Counted from the stretch's first letter, positions 6,013-16,877 are shown. The stretch: 30,791 nt of DNA from Lachnospiraceae bacterium UBA3772 (GCA_002371025.1 DFFQ01000164.1:1-30791); one strand, 5' to 3'. Notes: generated by a model not told the origin, from the letters alone. Made by a program: numbers and translations.

Positions 6013-8007
6013 TTAGTTATTTTTTGCAAGCATCATTAAGATCTCATTGCTTCTTTCAACAAATTTAGGAAGCTCTTCTTTTGAAAGAGGCTTATTTGAA
6101 AGAACTGCAAGATCATAAAGCTGACAGCAGATCTTATCTGTAATCTCAGCCTTTGGATTATCCAGAACATATTTAACCAGCTGATTATTATAGTTAAGCA
6201 CAAGAGTCTCTGATTCCTTGCCGAAATCCATTCCTCCCATTCCAGCCATAGCATATATCTTCATCATCTCAGCCATACGTCTTTCCTGTTCTGACTGAGT
6301 TAAGATTGAAGAAATGGCACTGTCTTTAAGTACTTCAACTTTAATATTTATCTTTTCAACATTAAGTGCTTTCTTAAAGATTTCTGTTAATTCTTCAGTA
6401 TACTTTTTCGCATCTTCTTCAGAAAGCTGTTCTCCCTTGAAGTTCTCGCTTACATCTGAATCAATTCTAAGGAACTTGATCTGTTCCTCTTCCTTCTTGT
6501 CAGCATTTTCCTTAACTTCAAGATTTGTGATAAATGGATTATCAATATTATGAGTCATAATGATAGCATCCATTTCCTCATCTTTAAACATCTGAATATA
6601 GCGTGCCTGTGCCTGCTCATCAGTTACATAGAAAACTTTATTATTATATTTATCTTTACCAGCTTCTAAATATTCAGGAAGAGATACATATTTACCACTT
6701 AAATTTTTATAAATGATATAATCATGCATCTTTTCATTAAACTTCTCATCCTTAAGGCATCCATATTTAATGAATGGTGAAAGATCATCCCAGAGCTTCT
6801 CATACTCATCTCTCTTTGTCTTGCACATTCCGATAAGCTTATCAGCAACCTTCTTAGTGATATAATCTGAAATCTTCTTAACAAAACCATCATTCTGAAG
6901 AGCTGATCTACTTACATTAAGAGGAAGATCTGGACAATCAATGATTCCCTTTAATACAAGAAGAAATTCAGGTATAACTTCTTTAATATTATCAGCAACG
7001 AAAACCTGATTATTATAAAGTTTAACCTTTCCTTCAAGCGGATCTGTATTAGGATTGATTCTTGGGAAGTAAAGAATTCCCTTTAAATTAAATGGATAAT
7101 CCATATTAAGATGGATCCAGAAAAGAGGCTCCTTAAAATCATAGAAAACCTTCTGATAGAAATCCTTATAATCCTCATCTTTGCAGTCACCAGGAGTTCT
7201 CATCCACAGAGGATTTGTATCATTTAATGGAAGGACTTTCTCTTCTTCTTTTGTCTCAACTTTTGTCTCTTCTGTCTTTTTTTCAGATACATCACCAATA
7301 AGGTCATCTTCTTCGTCTTTTACAACTTCTGCTTCTACTTCATCTATTCTTTCTTTAGCCTTTTTTTCTTCCTCATCCTGATTAACATAATAGATCTCAA
7401 CCGGCATGAAAGAACAGTATTTATTAATTACTTCTTTTACCTTATATTCGTTGGCAAACTCAAGTGAATCTTCTGAAAGATCAAGTGTTATCTTTGTTCC
7501 ACGGGTATCCTTATCACCTTCACCCATGGTATATTCTGTACCACCGTCACATTCCCAATATACAGGACGCGCTCCTTCCTGATATGAAAGTGTTTCAATA
7601 GTAACCTTATCAGCTACCATAAATGCTGAATAGAATCCTAAACCAAAATGGCCGATGATCTGATCTTTTGCATCTTTATCCTTATATTTATTCATAAAAT
7701 CAGTAGCGCCTGAAAATGCAATCTGGTTGATATACTTCTCAACCTCTTCTTCAGTCATACCGATTCCATTATCAACAAATGTAAGTGTCTTATCTTTAGC
7801 GCTTGAATATACTGTTACCTTATATTTCTCTCCTGAAGGAATTTTAGCTTCACCAATAGATGAAAGTCTCTTTAACTTAGTAATAGCATCAACACCATTT
7901 GATACAAGCTCTCTGATAAAAATATCATGATCAGAATAAAGCCATTTCTTGATAATCGGGAATATGTTCTCACTGTTAATTGTTAAACTTCCTTTTGCCT
8001 GACTCAC
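6013..8007 (-). CDS. htpG: Molecular chaperone HtpG (Hsp90)
   Basis: HtpG is the bacterial Hsp90, an ATP-dependent dimeric chaperone in the cytoplasm. The N-terminal GHKL ATPase motifs are clear: 'IFIRELVSNGVDA', 'FVDNGIGMT', 'IGHFGLGFYSAFMVAD'. The middle domain has 'NLKGILYFPR' and 'LPLNVSRSALQ', followed by the C-terminal dimerisation region. I start at a GTG (8007), which has AGAGGA about 7 bases upstream and matches the family start. The ATG at 8055 sits at the predicted transcription start, so it cannot be used. The product is 664 residues (B. subtilis about 626). The extra length is mostly a strongly acidic/basic linker (roughly residues 215-265) between the N and middle domains. Upstream lie a sigma-A promoter and a CIRCE element. 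Confidence 0.96.
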   Translation of the reverse strand: MSQAKGSLTINSENIFPIIKKWLYSDHDIFIRELVSNGVDAITKLKRLSSIGEAKIPSGEKYKVTVYSSAKDKTLTFVDNGIGMTEEEVEKYINQIAFSGATDFMNKYKDKDAKDQIIGHFGLGFYSAFMVADKVTIETLSYQEGARPVYWECDGGTEYTMGEGDKDTRGTKITLDLSEDSLEFANEYKVKEVINKYCSFMPVEIYYVNQDEEEKKAKERIDEVEAEVVKDEEDDLIGDVSEKKTEETKVETKEEEKVLPLNDTNPLWMRTPGDCKDEDYKDFYQKVFYDFKEPLFWIHLNMDYPFNLKGILYFPRINPNTDPLEGKVKLYNNQVFVADNIKEVIPEFLLVLKGIIDCPDLPLNVSRSALQNDGFVKKISDYITKKVADKLIGMCKTKRDEYEKLWDDLSPFIKYGCLKDEKFNEKMHDYIIYKNLSGKYVSLPEYLEAGKDKYNNKVFYVTDEQAQARYIQMFKDEEMDAIIMTHNIDNPFITNLEVKENADKKEEEQIKFLRIDSDVSENFKGEQLSEEDAKKYTEELTEIFKKALNVEKINIKVEVLKDSAISSILTQSEQERRMAEMMKIYAMAGMGGMDFGKESETLVLNYNNQLVKYVLDNPKAEITDKICCQLYDLAVLSNKPLSKEELPKFVERSNEILMMLAKNN

Positions 8008-8060
8008 GTTACATTCCTCTTTTCTATATAATAAACTAATGGTGAAATACACCAAAAATC

Positions 8061-8089
8061 ATTTTAGTTCTATGCATAATATAAGTCAA
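8061..8089 (-). promoter_or_regulatory. htpG promoter
   Basis: -35 TTGACT (8089-8084), 17-base spacer, -10 TAAAAT (8066-8061) on the minus strand. The predicted start is near 8054, with a leader of about 47 bases. The CIRCE operator ends 7 bases upstream of the -35. Confidence 0.75.
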
Positions 8090-8096
8090 GAAAAAA

Positions 8097-8123
8097 TTAG
8101 CACTCAAAGAGATTGAGTGCTAA
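8097..8123 (-). promoter_or_regulatory. CIRCE element (HrcA operator), also terminator-like
   Basis: TTAGCACTC, 9 bases, GAGTGCTAA: an exact match to the canonical CIRCE consensus bound by the heat-shock repressor HrcA. It lies directly upstream of the htpG promoter. On the minus strand the same inverted repeat is followed by six T, and it begins 4 bases after the stop of the DUF5721-like gene, so it may also terminate that operon. Confidence 0.92.
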
Positions 8124-8127
8124 TAAG

Positions 8128-8604
8128 TTAAATAAATATCTTTTCAATTCTTTTCTTTAAATATTCATCGCATTCCATAGGAAAAACTTTATCAAGGCTA
8201 AAGGTTTTCATTGCAAGTCCTGTAGTAACTATCATTTTCTCTCTATCATAAAGAATATTATAAGTTATAAGACTTATATCCTCACATCTAAACCCAAGTT
8301 CACTATTTTCTGATACAAGTTTATTTACTTCTTCCAACGGAAGTGCAAGAACTATCTTAAAACTAAGAGGAAGTACAGTTCCTCTGATCATCTGATAAAA
8401 GTAAGTCTTCATTTCATGCCATGAGGAATACTCACAATCAACCTCACTTTCATCATCAAAATAAGACTTATTAATTCTTCCATCGATAGTAAAATCCACC
8501 ATTGTCCTTAATTCCAGTTTTACCAGATTAAGTACATCAAAAGCTTCATCATGAAGCAGGCTGTTAATAAACTTTTTAACGTCAGTAATTTCTAAACTAA
8601 TCAT
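8128..8604 (-). CDS. DUF5721-like hypothetical protein
   Basis: The 158-residue soluble protein (MISLEITDVKKFINSLLHDE, then a central VDFTIDGRINKSYF) resembles a short Lachnospiraceae family that I recall as DUF5721. No catalytic motif, signal peptide or membrane segment is visible. The sequence alternates hydrophobic strands and acidic loops, consistent with a small alpha/beta fold. Its start lies 8 bases after the stop of the transglutaminase-like gene, with a weak AAGAAG site, so the two form an operon. Function is unknown; the family name is from memory. Confidence 0.8.
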   Translation of the reverse strand: MISLEITDVKKFINSLLHDEAFDVLNLVKLELRTMVDFTIDGRINKSYFDDESEVDCEYSSWHEMKTYFYQMIRGTVLPLSFKIVLALPLEEVNKLVSENSELGFRCEDISLITYNILYDREKMIVTTGLAMKTFSLDKVFPMECDEYLKKRIEKIFI

Positions 8605-8612
8605 ATATCTTC

Positions 8613-9707
8613 TTAATTCACCACTATAACAAGCACATTATAGTCATCACTTCCAAGAGTCATATAACTAAGGGATGTTACCCTTTCACTGGTATACATT
8701 TCCTGAAGCTTTTCAGGATCAAAGGAAAAACCGGAATATCCCAGTTCAATTGTTCCACTGCCTTTAAATGTAGCAATCTCTGTGGCCTTTTTTATCATAT
8801 TATCAGAATCTGTAAAGAACACGCCCTCCCTGTTGTAATAATTCCAGGTTTTTGAATCGCATTTTTTATAAGCTTCTTTATCCCAATAATGATCCTTCCA
8901 TAAAATATCGTCTGTAACATTAAAATAAACGTGAACTATTATATTACTAGCACCCACAGGATCATCCCAGGTGCTGTCGACATTATACCATTCACCATTT
9001 ATACGCACATGATTCCATGCATGATTCTCTTCTTCACCATCTGATGTAGCTGTTCCTACAACGAATTCATTTTCAATACCAGCACAGGAAAGAAGTAAAG
9101 AAAATGCTTCTGCATAACCATTACATACCGCCTGCCCTTCTACCAAAGCGCCATAAGCTCTGTATTCATTATCATCATCTTCGCTTCCAAAACTATATAC
9201 ACAGTTTTTGACAAGATAATCATGAAGTCTCTTTTCTTTCTCATATTCTGTCAGGTTTCCTTTTATGCACGTATCAAGAATTACACACACCTTATGATAT
9301 AAATGTATAGCCTCAGCTCTATCCTCAGGAATCGGTGCTCCTGTAAGATAAGCATCCATCACATAACTGTTATCTGATCTTTCTATCTCAAAATCTACTT
9401 TTCTTATGCCCAAAAATGAAGGATATATCTTAATGGACTTTACACTTCCATTTATATTATTAAGACTATAATTTATCAGCTGCAATTCTGAATCATCAAT
9501 ATTTTTTATATAATAAGACACGGAACCTTCCGTCTTCTTAGCAATATCATTATTTAACCTTGCCGCAAGTCCTGACAATCCATCATATGCATCCCCCAGA
9601 TGATAAAAATTAGAAGCAGGATTAAAACCTGTTGTAAAATCAACAACTGCTATTATAACAGTAAGAAAGAAAAAAATATAAGCTATCTTAACTAATAATC
9701 TTTTCAT
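8613..9707 (-). CDS. Membrane-anchored transglutaminase-like (cysteine peptidase fold) protein
   Basis: The 364-residue protein has an N-terminal signal-anchor (residues 4-22, LLVKIAYIFFFLTVIIAVV) and a C-terminal transglutaminase-like domain. Its triad is readable: Cys195 in GQAVCNGYAEAF, His229 in NHAWNHVRI and Asp244 in NVDSTWDDP. Such exported domains in Gram-positives act as peptidases or amidases on cell-wall or surface proteins; the substrate here is unknown. The region before residue 140 has no recognised domain. The start has GGAGATGAG about 6 bases upstream. The promoter is divergent from argH. It is transcribed with the DUF5721-like gene. Confidence 0.85.
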   Translation of the reverse strand: MKRLLVKIAYIFFFLTVIIAVVDFTTGFNPASNFYHLGDAYDGLSGLAARLNNDIAKKTEGSVSYYIKNIDDSELQLINYSLNNINGSVKSIKIYPSFLGIRKVDFEIERSDNSYVMDAYLTGAPIPEDRAEAIHLYHKVCVILDTCIKGNLTEYEKEKRLHDYLVKNCVYSFGSEDDDNEYRAYGALVEGQAVCNGYAEAFSLLLSCAGIENEFVVGTATSDGEEENHAWNHVRINGEWYNVDSTWDDPVGASNIIVHVYFNVTDDILWKDHYWDKEAYKKCDSKTWNYYNREGVFFTDSDNMIKKATEIATFKGSGTIELGYSGFSFDPEKLQEMYTSERVTSLSYMTLGSDDYNVLVIVVN

Positions 9708-9748
9708 ACTAAACTCATCTCCACTAAAATACTTTCACCGCATCTTTT

Positions 9749-9778
9749 ATAATAGCATTATTTACAACTTGATAGCAA
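9749..9778 (-). promoter_or_regulatory. Promoter of the transglutaminase-like operon
   Basis: Extended -10 TGCTATTAT, with -10 at 9754-9749 and a weak -35 TTGCTA (9778-9773) 18 bases upstream on the minus strand. It overlaps the -35 of the divergent argH promoter, so the two probably exclude each other. Confidence 0.45.
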
Positions 9779-9797
9779 CAAATAACTGTTGTAAAAT
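9769..9797 (+). promoter_or_regulatory. argH promoter
   Basis: -35 TTGATA (9769-9774), 17-base spacer, -10 TAAAAT (9792-9797). The spacer contains an inverted repeat, CAACA...TGTTG, a possible operator. No classical ARG box was recognised. Confidence 0.7.
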
Positions 9798-9850
9798 GAT
9801 TCAGTAAATTAAAGTGTTAAATTGAAATAATAAGAAAGGTAAGGTTAGAT

Positions 9851-11251
9851 ATGGCTCAACTCTGGGGCGGACGTTTCACCAAAGAAACAGATCAGCTGGT
9901 TTATAATTTTAATGCTTCCATTACATTTGATCAGAAATTCTTCAAACAGGACATTAAGGGAAGCATAGCCCATGCAAAAATGTTAGGTAAGCAAAGTATT
10001 ATCTCAAATGATGAGATGGAATCTATCATAAAAGGTCTTCAGTCAATTTATTCTGACGTAAATGAAGGTAAATTAGAGATCACATCAAAGTATGAAGATA
10101 TTCATAGCTTTGTAGAAGCAAATCTTATTGATAGAATCGGTGACGCAGGAAAGAAACTTCACACCGGAAGAAGCCGTAACGATCAGGTTGCTCTTGACAT
10201 GAGGCTTTATGTAAGAGATGAAATATCTGAAATCGAAGAGGAATTATTACTTCTCATCAAAGAACTTCATAAGATAATGAAAGATAATCTTTATACTTTC
10301 ATGCCAGGATTTACCCATTTGCAGAAAGCACAGCCTGTTACATTTGCCCATCATGTAGGTGCATATTTAGAAATGTTCAAGCGTGACCTTTCAAGAATGC
10401 AGGACATATATAGCAGAATGAATTACTGTCCTCTTGGTGCAGGAGCTCTGGCCGGAACCACCTATCCTTTAGATAGAGAATACACAGCTTCACTGCTTGA
10501 TTTTAACGGTCCAACTCTTAACAGTATGGATTCTGTATCAGATAGAGACTATGTAATAGAACTCCTCTCTGCTCTTTCAACCATACAGATGCATCTTTCA
10601 AGATTCTCCGAGGAGATCATCATCTGGAATTCAAATGAATATCAGTTTGTAGAATTAGATGATGCTTATAGCACAGGAAGTTCCATAATGCCACAGAAAA
10701 AGAATCCTGACATTGCTGAATTAGTCCGCGGTAAGTGCGGTCGTGTATATGGAGCCTTAACTTCGATGCTTACAACAATGAAGGGTATTCCTCTTGCTTA
10801 TAATAAAGACATGCAGGAAGATAAAGAGCTTACCTTTGATGCTATTGATACAGTAAAAGGATGCATAATGCTTTTCCGCGGAATGATCAGTACCATGAAG
10901 CTCAATAAAGAAACTATGGAACGTTCTGCTATGAACGGCTTTACAAATGCCACTGATGCAGCTGACTATCTCGTTAAAAAAGGTGTACCATTCAGAGATG
11001 CCCACGGAATCATCGGCCGTCTGGTACTTTACTGCATAGATAAAGATAAATCAATTGATCAGCTTTCATTAGAAGAATTAAAAGAAATTGACCCTACATT
11101 CGAAAATGATATCTACGATGCAATAAGTCTAAAGACCTGCGTTGATAAGCGTATAACCCTTGGAGCTCCAGGGCCAAGCGTAATGCAGCAGGTGATAGAT
11201 AAAAATGAAGCGTATATTGCTTCTCTCACATTAGATAAAGCAAATTACTAG
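9851..11251 (+). CDS. argH: Argininosuccinate lyase
   Basis: ArgH splits argininosuccinate into arginine and fumarate, the last step of arginine synthesis. The 466-residue product starts [20 protein letters not shown]. It shows '[20 protein letters not shown]', '[15 protein letters not shown]' and the superfamily signature [12 protein letters not shown], with the catalytic loop serine at 277/278. The ATG has AAGGT-type sites about 9 bases upstream. It is the only plus-strand gene in the window and stands alone, without argG. It ends in a strong bidirectional terminator. Length and motifs are normal for the family. Confidence 0.97.
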   Translation: MAQLWGGRFTKETDQLVYNFNASITFDQKFFKQDIKGSIAHAKMLGKQSIISNDEMESIIKGLQSIYSDVNEGKLEITSKYEDIHSFVEANLIDRIGDAGKKLHTGRSRNDQVALDMRLYVRDEISEIEEELLLLIKELHKIMKDNLYTFMPGFTHLQKAQPVTFAHHVGAYLEMFKRDLSRMQDIYSRMNYCPLGAGALAGTTYPLDREYTASLLDFNGPTLNSMDSVSDRDYVIELLSALSTIQMHLSRFSEEIIIWNSNEYQFVELDDAYSTGSSIMPQKKNPDIAELVRGKCGRVYGALTSMLTTMKGIPLAYNKDMQEDKELTFDAIDTVKGCIMLFRGMISTMKLNKETMERSAMNGFTNATDAADYLVKKGVPFRDAHGIIGRLVLYCIDKDKSIDQLSLEELKEIDPTFENDIYDAISLKTCVDKRITLGAPGPSVMQQVIDKNEAYIASLTLDKANY

Positions 11252-11284
11252 AAGGCAAACGGAGCAATATCGGCTAACGGATGT

Positions 11285-11372
11285 CAAAATATAATGGACA
11301 AAAAAAGATTCCCTCCAGCGGGCTAAGCTGCCCTTTGGAGGGAATCTTTTTCACGTCCTTTATTATATTTTG
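11285..11372. terminator. Long bidirectional terminator palindrome between argH and the small coiled-coil gene
   Basis: A 16-bp perfect stem (11302-11317 with 11336-11351) has A and T runs at its ends, so it reads as a rho-independent terminator on both strands. Within its loop GGGC/GCCC forms a further helix. Outside it, CAAAATATAAT and GGAC (11285-11299) match ATTATATTTTG and GTCC (11355-11372) as a second inverted arm. The genes on either side converge here. Nothing else is seen in 11252-11408. Confidence 0.85.
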
Positions 11373-11408
11373 GCTGGGTATCGCCACTTTATGAACGATA
11401 ATGTTAAT

Positions 11409-11642
11409 TTAATTCTCTTCTTCTGCCTTCTTTGAATCAGCCTTTACCATAAACTGGTCAGTGTCTTTATCGGCAAGATTTAAATAAACCTCTTTTGACT
11501 CTATCTGATCTGCAAGTTCTGTCTTAAGTCTCTTAATCTGTTCTTCTGTAAGTCCAGACATCATCATAACTTCAGCTTCATCAATACGCGCCTTAAGCAT
11601 TTTAGCTGCAAGCTCATATTTTGCTTTGGTTGTATTATTCAT
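11409..11642 (-). CDS. Small hypothetical coiled-coil protein
   Basis: A 77-residue charged protein (MNNTTKAKYELAAKMLKARI...) predicted to be wholly helical: residues 5-57 carry heptad-like hydrophobic spacing and the tail is KKAEEEN. No family recognised and no membrane segment. The start is secure, with AAAGGAGG 6 bases upstream. It lies 20 bases after the pyrophosphatase stop and is presumably in the same transcript, which ends at the palindrome shared with argH. Strong translation signals and intact reading frame support a real gene. Confidence 0.75.
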   Translation of the reverse strand: MNNTTKAKYELAAKMLKARIDEAEVMMMSGLTEEQIKRLKTELADQIESKEVYLNLADKDTDQFMVKADSKKAEEEN

Positions 11643-11662
11643 ATAAGCCTCCTTTAGTTGTA

Positions 11663-13324
11663 TTATAAAGTTGCCATTTCATGTATAGCAGCAACCATTG
11701 CAGGTATAACCTGCTTCTTTCTTGAAACACAATTTTTAAGAATGATCTTTTCTTCATCAATTTCTGCATCAGGAAAAGCATGCATAAGAATATTATCAGC
11801 AGCCTTGCCGAAATAAAGCATGTTAGTATCTCCTGTAAGAATATTGGTAAGCATAAAGAAAATACAATCAACTTCTTTTTCTTCAAATACATTATTAATA
11901 TAAGCTTTAAGTCTGTCGCTTACATTTGAAAGTACTGAAGAATTAAAAGCAGAAATCTGACCTACACCAAATTTAATATCATCTGATGTAAATATCTTAT
12001 AATCCTGATTAAAAATCTCTTCATCAGTCTTATCTTTAAGCTTGCTTCCTGCGTTAAGCATTGCAACACCATAACTATCCAGATCGATACGAGCTATACG
12101 AGCCAGCTCTCTTGCAACCTCTTCATCATACTTAGTGCATGTAGGTGATCTAAAGAGTAATGAATCTGAAATGATAGCCGAACAAAGGAGTCCTGCAATC
12201 TTTTCAGGTATTTCAACACCCTGTTCTAAGAACATCTGATAAATGATTGTTGCTGTACAACCAAGAGGCTGATTTCTAAAATAGATAGGATTCATGGTTG
12301 AGATACCACCAATTCTATGATGATCTATTATCTCAAGAAGTGTTACTTCCTCTATTCCATCTACAGCCTGTGATCTTTCGTTATGATCCACAAGAATTAC
12401 TTTCTTAGGGTTTGCATTCAAGTAATTACGCTGTGAAAGAAGGCCCACATATTTACCAGTCTCATCCAGCACAGGATAATACTGATATCTCTTGGATGCC
12501 AGTACATCTCTTATATCAGAAATGTAATCCTCTGTATCAAATGTTATAAGATTATCAGTCTTCATGAAGAAGCTGATAGGAATACTCTGGTTTATAAGAC
12601 GGGCAACTGTATATGTATCATAAGGAGAACTGATAACGGTACAATCATGATCCTCAGCCATCTTTGTAATAGATACCGATACATCAGCACCGTCACAGAC
12701 AATAATACACTGAGCATTCATAAGAATAGCTGAAAGCTGTGATTCATATCTGTTACCGAGAATAACAATATCGTCTTTATTAATATAATTCTCCATAAGA
12801 TCAGGATTTGCAGCAGCCACAAGAACCTTACCGGGTCTTACACGCTTTGTGGCATCTCCCACCACCATCTTACCAGCAAGAGTATCAATGATATTATTGT
12901 AACTGGTGGCAGCCTTTGTAAGTACAGTATTATCAAGAATATCCATATAAGACATGGCAATATCTTTATAAGTGATAACTCCAGTTAAGAAACCATGATT
13001 ATCAACAGCCGGAAGTGTTGTAGCTCCGGATTCTGAAAGGATTTCCCATGCTCTCTTAAGTGAAATATCACCCTTTACGCCATCCATATGTCTATACTCA
13101 ACATCCTTAACCTGTGTATACATGCCTTCCACAAGCTTAGGTGGCTCAATATTAAATGTTTTAAGTACAAATGCAGTTTCCTGATTAAGCGCTCCAGCAC
13201 GACATGGCACATAGTTCTTATCATCAAGCTGATTCTTTAAATATGCATAACAAATAGCAGCACAAACTGAATCAGTATCAGGATTCTTATGTCCTATGAC
13301 ATAAATCTTATCATTATTATCCAA
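11663..13324 (-). CDS. Family II (Mn-dependent) inorganic pyrophosphatase with CBS and DRTGG regulatory insert
   Basis: It hydrolyses pyrophosphate to phosphate in the cytoplasm. The 553-residue form is much longer than the minimal enzyme (about 309). The DHH half has 'GHKNPDTDSVCAA', then 'VDHNERSQAV' and 'DHHRIGG'; the DHHA2 half has 'AIISDSLLFRSPT'. Between them sits a regulatory insert: CBS (about 70-125), a DRTGG-like region (about 180-240) and a second CBS (about 250-305). Family members with this insert bind AMP/ADP (inhibitory) and diadenosine polyphosphates (activating). The start is TTG (13322-13324) with GAGGT upstream and no better ATG. It is followed by the small coiled-coil gene. 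Confidence 0.93.
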   Translation of the reverse strand: MDNNDKIYVIGHKNPDTDSVCAAICYAYLKNQLDDKNYVPCRAGALNQETAFVLKTFNIEPPKLVEGMYTQVKDVEYRHMDGVKGDISLKRAWEILSESGATTLPAVDNHGFLTGVITYKDIAMSYMDILDNTVLTKAATSYNNIIDTLAGKMVVGDATKRVRPGKVLVAAANPDLMENYINKDDIVILGNRYESQLSAILMNAQCIIVCDGADVSVSITKMAEDHDCTVISSPYDTYTVARLINQSIPISFFMKTDNLITFDTEDYISDIRDVLASKRYQYYPVLDETGKYVGLLSQRNYLNANPKKVILVDHNERSQAVDGIEEVTLLEIIDHHRIGGISTMNPIYFRNQPLGCTATIIYQMFLEQGVEIPEKIAGLLCSAIISDSLLFRSPTCTKYDEEVARELARIARIDLDSYGVAMLNAGSKLKDKTDEEIFNQDYKIFTSDDIKFGVGQISAFNSSVLSNVSDRLKAYINNVFEEKEVDCIFFMLTNILTGDTNMLYFGKAADNILMHAFPDAEIDEEKIILKNCVSRKKQVIPAMVAAIHEMATL

Positions 13325-13372
13325 ACAAAAACCTCACATAAATAAATCAAAAAATAAATCAAAAACCGCTCA

Positions 13373-13450
13373 TTTATATAGCGAAACCCTTTCTTTAAAA
13401 TCCAGCAAAAAAACAGGACGAAAAGAAAGGGTTTAAAGTTCATATATAAA
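13373..13450 (-). terminator. Hairpin after typA, possible terminator
   Basis: A perfect 13-bp stem pairs AAACCCTTTCTTT (13384-13396) with its complement at 13422-13434, and an outer 8-bp arm TTTATATA/TATATAAA spans 13373-13380 and 13443-13450. The T run after the inner stem is short (three T), so termination may be weak or may depend on the following GCGGTTTTTG. The remainder of 13325-13455 holds no gene, and no confident pyrophosphatase promoter is visible. Confidence 0.5.
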
Positions 13451-13455
13451 GATTA

Positions 13456-15282
13456 TTACTTACGATTAGCACGCATACGCATACGTGAATCAAGGATCTT
13501 CTTTCTGATACGAAGACTCTTTGGAGTAATCTCAAGGAGTTCATCATTATCAAGGAAGTCAAGAGCCTGTTCAAGTGACATAACCTTAGGTGGTACAAGT
13601 TTAAGAGCATCATCAGCTCCTGAAGAACGTGTATTTGAAAGATGTTTTGTCTTACAAACATTTACTTCAATATCTTCAGCCTTACCTGTCTCACCAACTA
13701 CCATTCCGGCATATACTTCAACACCTGCTCCAATGAAAAGAGTTCCTCTTTCCTGAGCATTGAAAAGACCATAAGTGATTGAAGTACCATTTTCAAATGC
13801 TATAAGAGATCCGTTAGATCTGTAATTCATATCACCCTTATAATCATCATAGCCGTCAAAAATAGTATTGATAACACCGTTACCCTTTGTTGCAGTAAGG
13901 AAAGGTCCACGGAATCCGATAAGTCCACGTGAAGGGATTCTGAATTCAAGTCTTGTTGTACCACTGTCTGATGGTGACATACCTGAAAGTTCTCCCTTAC
14001 GGATACTCATCATATTGATAACTGTTCCTGCAAATTCATCTGGAACATCTACCACTGCGATTTCATAAGGTTCACTCTTCTTACCACGCTCGTCATATTT
14101 AAAAATAACTTCTGCCTTAGATACAGCGAATTCATATCCTTCACGTCTCATATTTTCAATAAGAACAGAAAGATGAAGCTCACCACGTCCTGAAACCTTG
14201 AAACAGTCTGTTGATTCTGTTTCTTCAACACGAAGTGAAACGTCTGTATTAAGTTCTCTATACAATCTATCTCTTAAATGTCTTGATGTAATGAATTTAC
14301 CTTCTTTACCAGCAAGAGGTGAATCATTAACAATAAAATTCATACTGATAGTAGGATCAGAAATCTTCTGGAATGGGATTGCATCAGGCATATCAGGTGA
14401 GCATATTGTATCACCAATCTTAAGATCTGAAATACCTGAAATAGCAACAATTGAACCAACTGTAGCTTCATTAACCTCAACCTTTGCAAGTCCGTTATAT
14501 TCATAAAGCTTTGTGATCTTAACTTTTTCTTTTCTATCAGGATCGTGATGATTTACGATAAGAGCTTCCTGGTTAACCTTAACAGTACCATTATCAATCT
14601 TACCTACACCGATACGACCAACAAATTCATTATAATCGATAGTTGAGATAAGTACCTGAAGACCAGCATCTGGATCTCCTTCTGGAGCAGGGATATGATT
14701 AACGATAGTCTCAAAGAGAGGCTTCATATCTGTTCCTCTTTCATCTGCTGTATAAGAGCAGATTCCATCTCTTGCTGAAGCATAAACAAATGGGCAGTCA
14801 AGCTGCTCATCTGAAGCATTAAGATCCATAAGAAGTTCAAGAACTTCTTCTTCTACTGCTTCTGGTCTTGCATCAGGTCTATCAATCTTATTTACACAAA
14901 CAACAACTGAAAGATCAAGTGAAAGAGCTTTCTGAAGTACGAATCTGGTCTGTGGCATTGGTCCTTCAAATGCATCTACTACAAGGATAACGCCGTTAAC
15001 CATCTTAAGAACTCGTTCTACTTCACCACCGAAATCAGCGTGGCCCGGAGTATCGATGATATTGATCTTTGTGTCATTATACATAACAGCTGTATTCTTA
15101 GAAAGAATTGTAATACCTCTTTCTCTTTCAATATCATTTGAGTCCATTACTCTTTCTGCAACTTCTTCATTAGCACGGAAAACACCGCTCTGACGCAGGA
15201 GCGCGTCAACTAAGGTTGTTTTACCATGGTCTACATGGGCGATAATTGCAACATTTCTTGTATCTTCTCTTTTAATATTCAT
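13456..15282 (-). CDS. typA: Translational GTPase TypA/BipA
   Basis: TypA/BipA is a ribosome-associated GTPase of the elongation-factor family that acts in stress and in 50S assembly. The 608-residue product begins NVAIIAHVDHGKTTLVDALL (P-loop). It has RGITILSKNTAV (switch I), DTPGHADFGGEV (G3) and NKIDRPDARPE (G4). An EF-Tu domain-2-like beta-barrel and EF-G domain III/V-like regions follow, and the TypA-specific C-terminal domain ends with a basic tail. It follows guaB by 13 bases, and its AAGGA ribosome binding site overlaps the guaB stop, so translation may be coupled. Confidence 0.96.
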   Translation of the reverse strand: MNIKREDTRNVAIIAHVDHGKTTLVDALLRQSGVFRANEEVAERVMDSNDIERERGITILSKNTAVMYNDTKINIIDTPGHADFGGEVERVLKMVNGVILVVDAFEGPMPQTRFVLQKALSLDLSVVVCVNKIDRPDARPEAVEEEVLELLMDLNASDEQLDCPFVYASARDGICSYTADERGTDMKPLFETIVNHIPAPEGDPDAGLQVLISTIDYNEFVGRIGVGKIDNGTVKVNQEALIVNHHDPDRKEKVKITKLYEYNGLAKVEVNEATVGSIVAISGISDLKIGDTICSPDMPDAIPFQKISDPTISMNFIVNDSPLAGKEGKFITSRHLRDRLYRELNTDVSLRVEETESTDCFKVSGRGELHLSVLIENMRREGYEFAVSKAEVIFKYDERGKKSEPYEIAVVDVPDEFAGTVINMMSIRKGELSGMSPSDSGTTRLEFRIPSRGLIGFRGPFLTATKGNGVINTIFDGYDDYKGDMNYRSNGSLIAFENGTSITYGLFNAQERGTLFIGAGVEVYAGMVVGETGKAEDIEVNVCKTKHLSNTRSSGADDALKLVPPKVMSLEQALDFLDNDELLEITPKSLRIRKKILDSRMRMRANRK

Positions 15283-15295
15283 CTCTTTTTATTCC

Positions 15296-16809
<1,514 letters not shown>

Positions 16810-16848
16810 ATGTCATTTTCTAAAATAAATAAAAATCATTTTCGTTAT

Positions 16849-16877
16849 ATGTTAACAGCCCAATTTCCCAGTGTCAA
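16849..16877 (-). promoter_or_regulatory. guaB promoter
   Basis: Consensus -35 TTGACA (16877-16872), 17-base spacer, -10 TAACAT (16854-16849) with extended TG, on the minus strand. This predicts a leader of about 90 bases. Confidence 0.85.

Noticed and set aside
9708..9850. ARG box controlling argH
   Set aside because: An inverted repeat is present in the promoter spacer, but it does not match the arginine-repressor operator as I know it.
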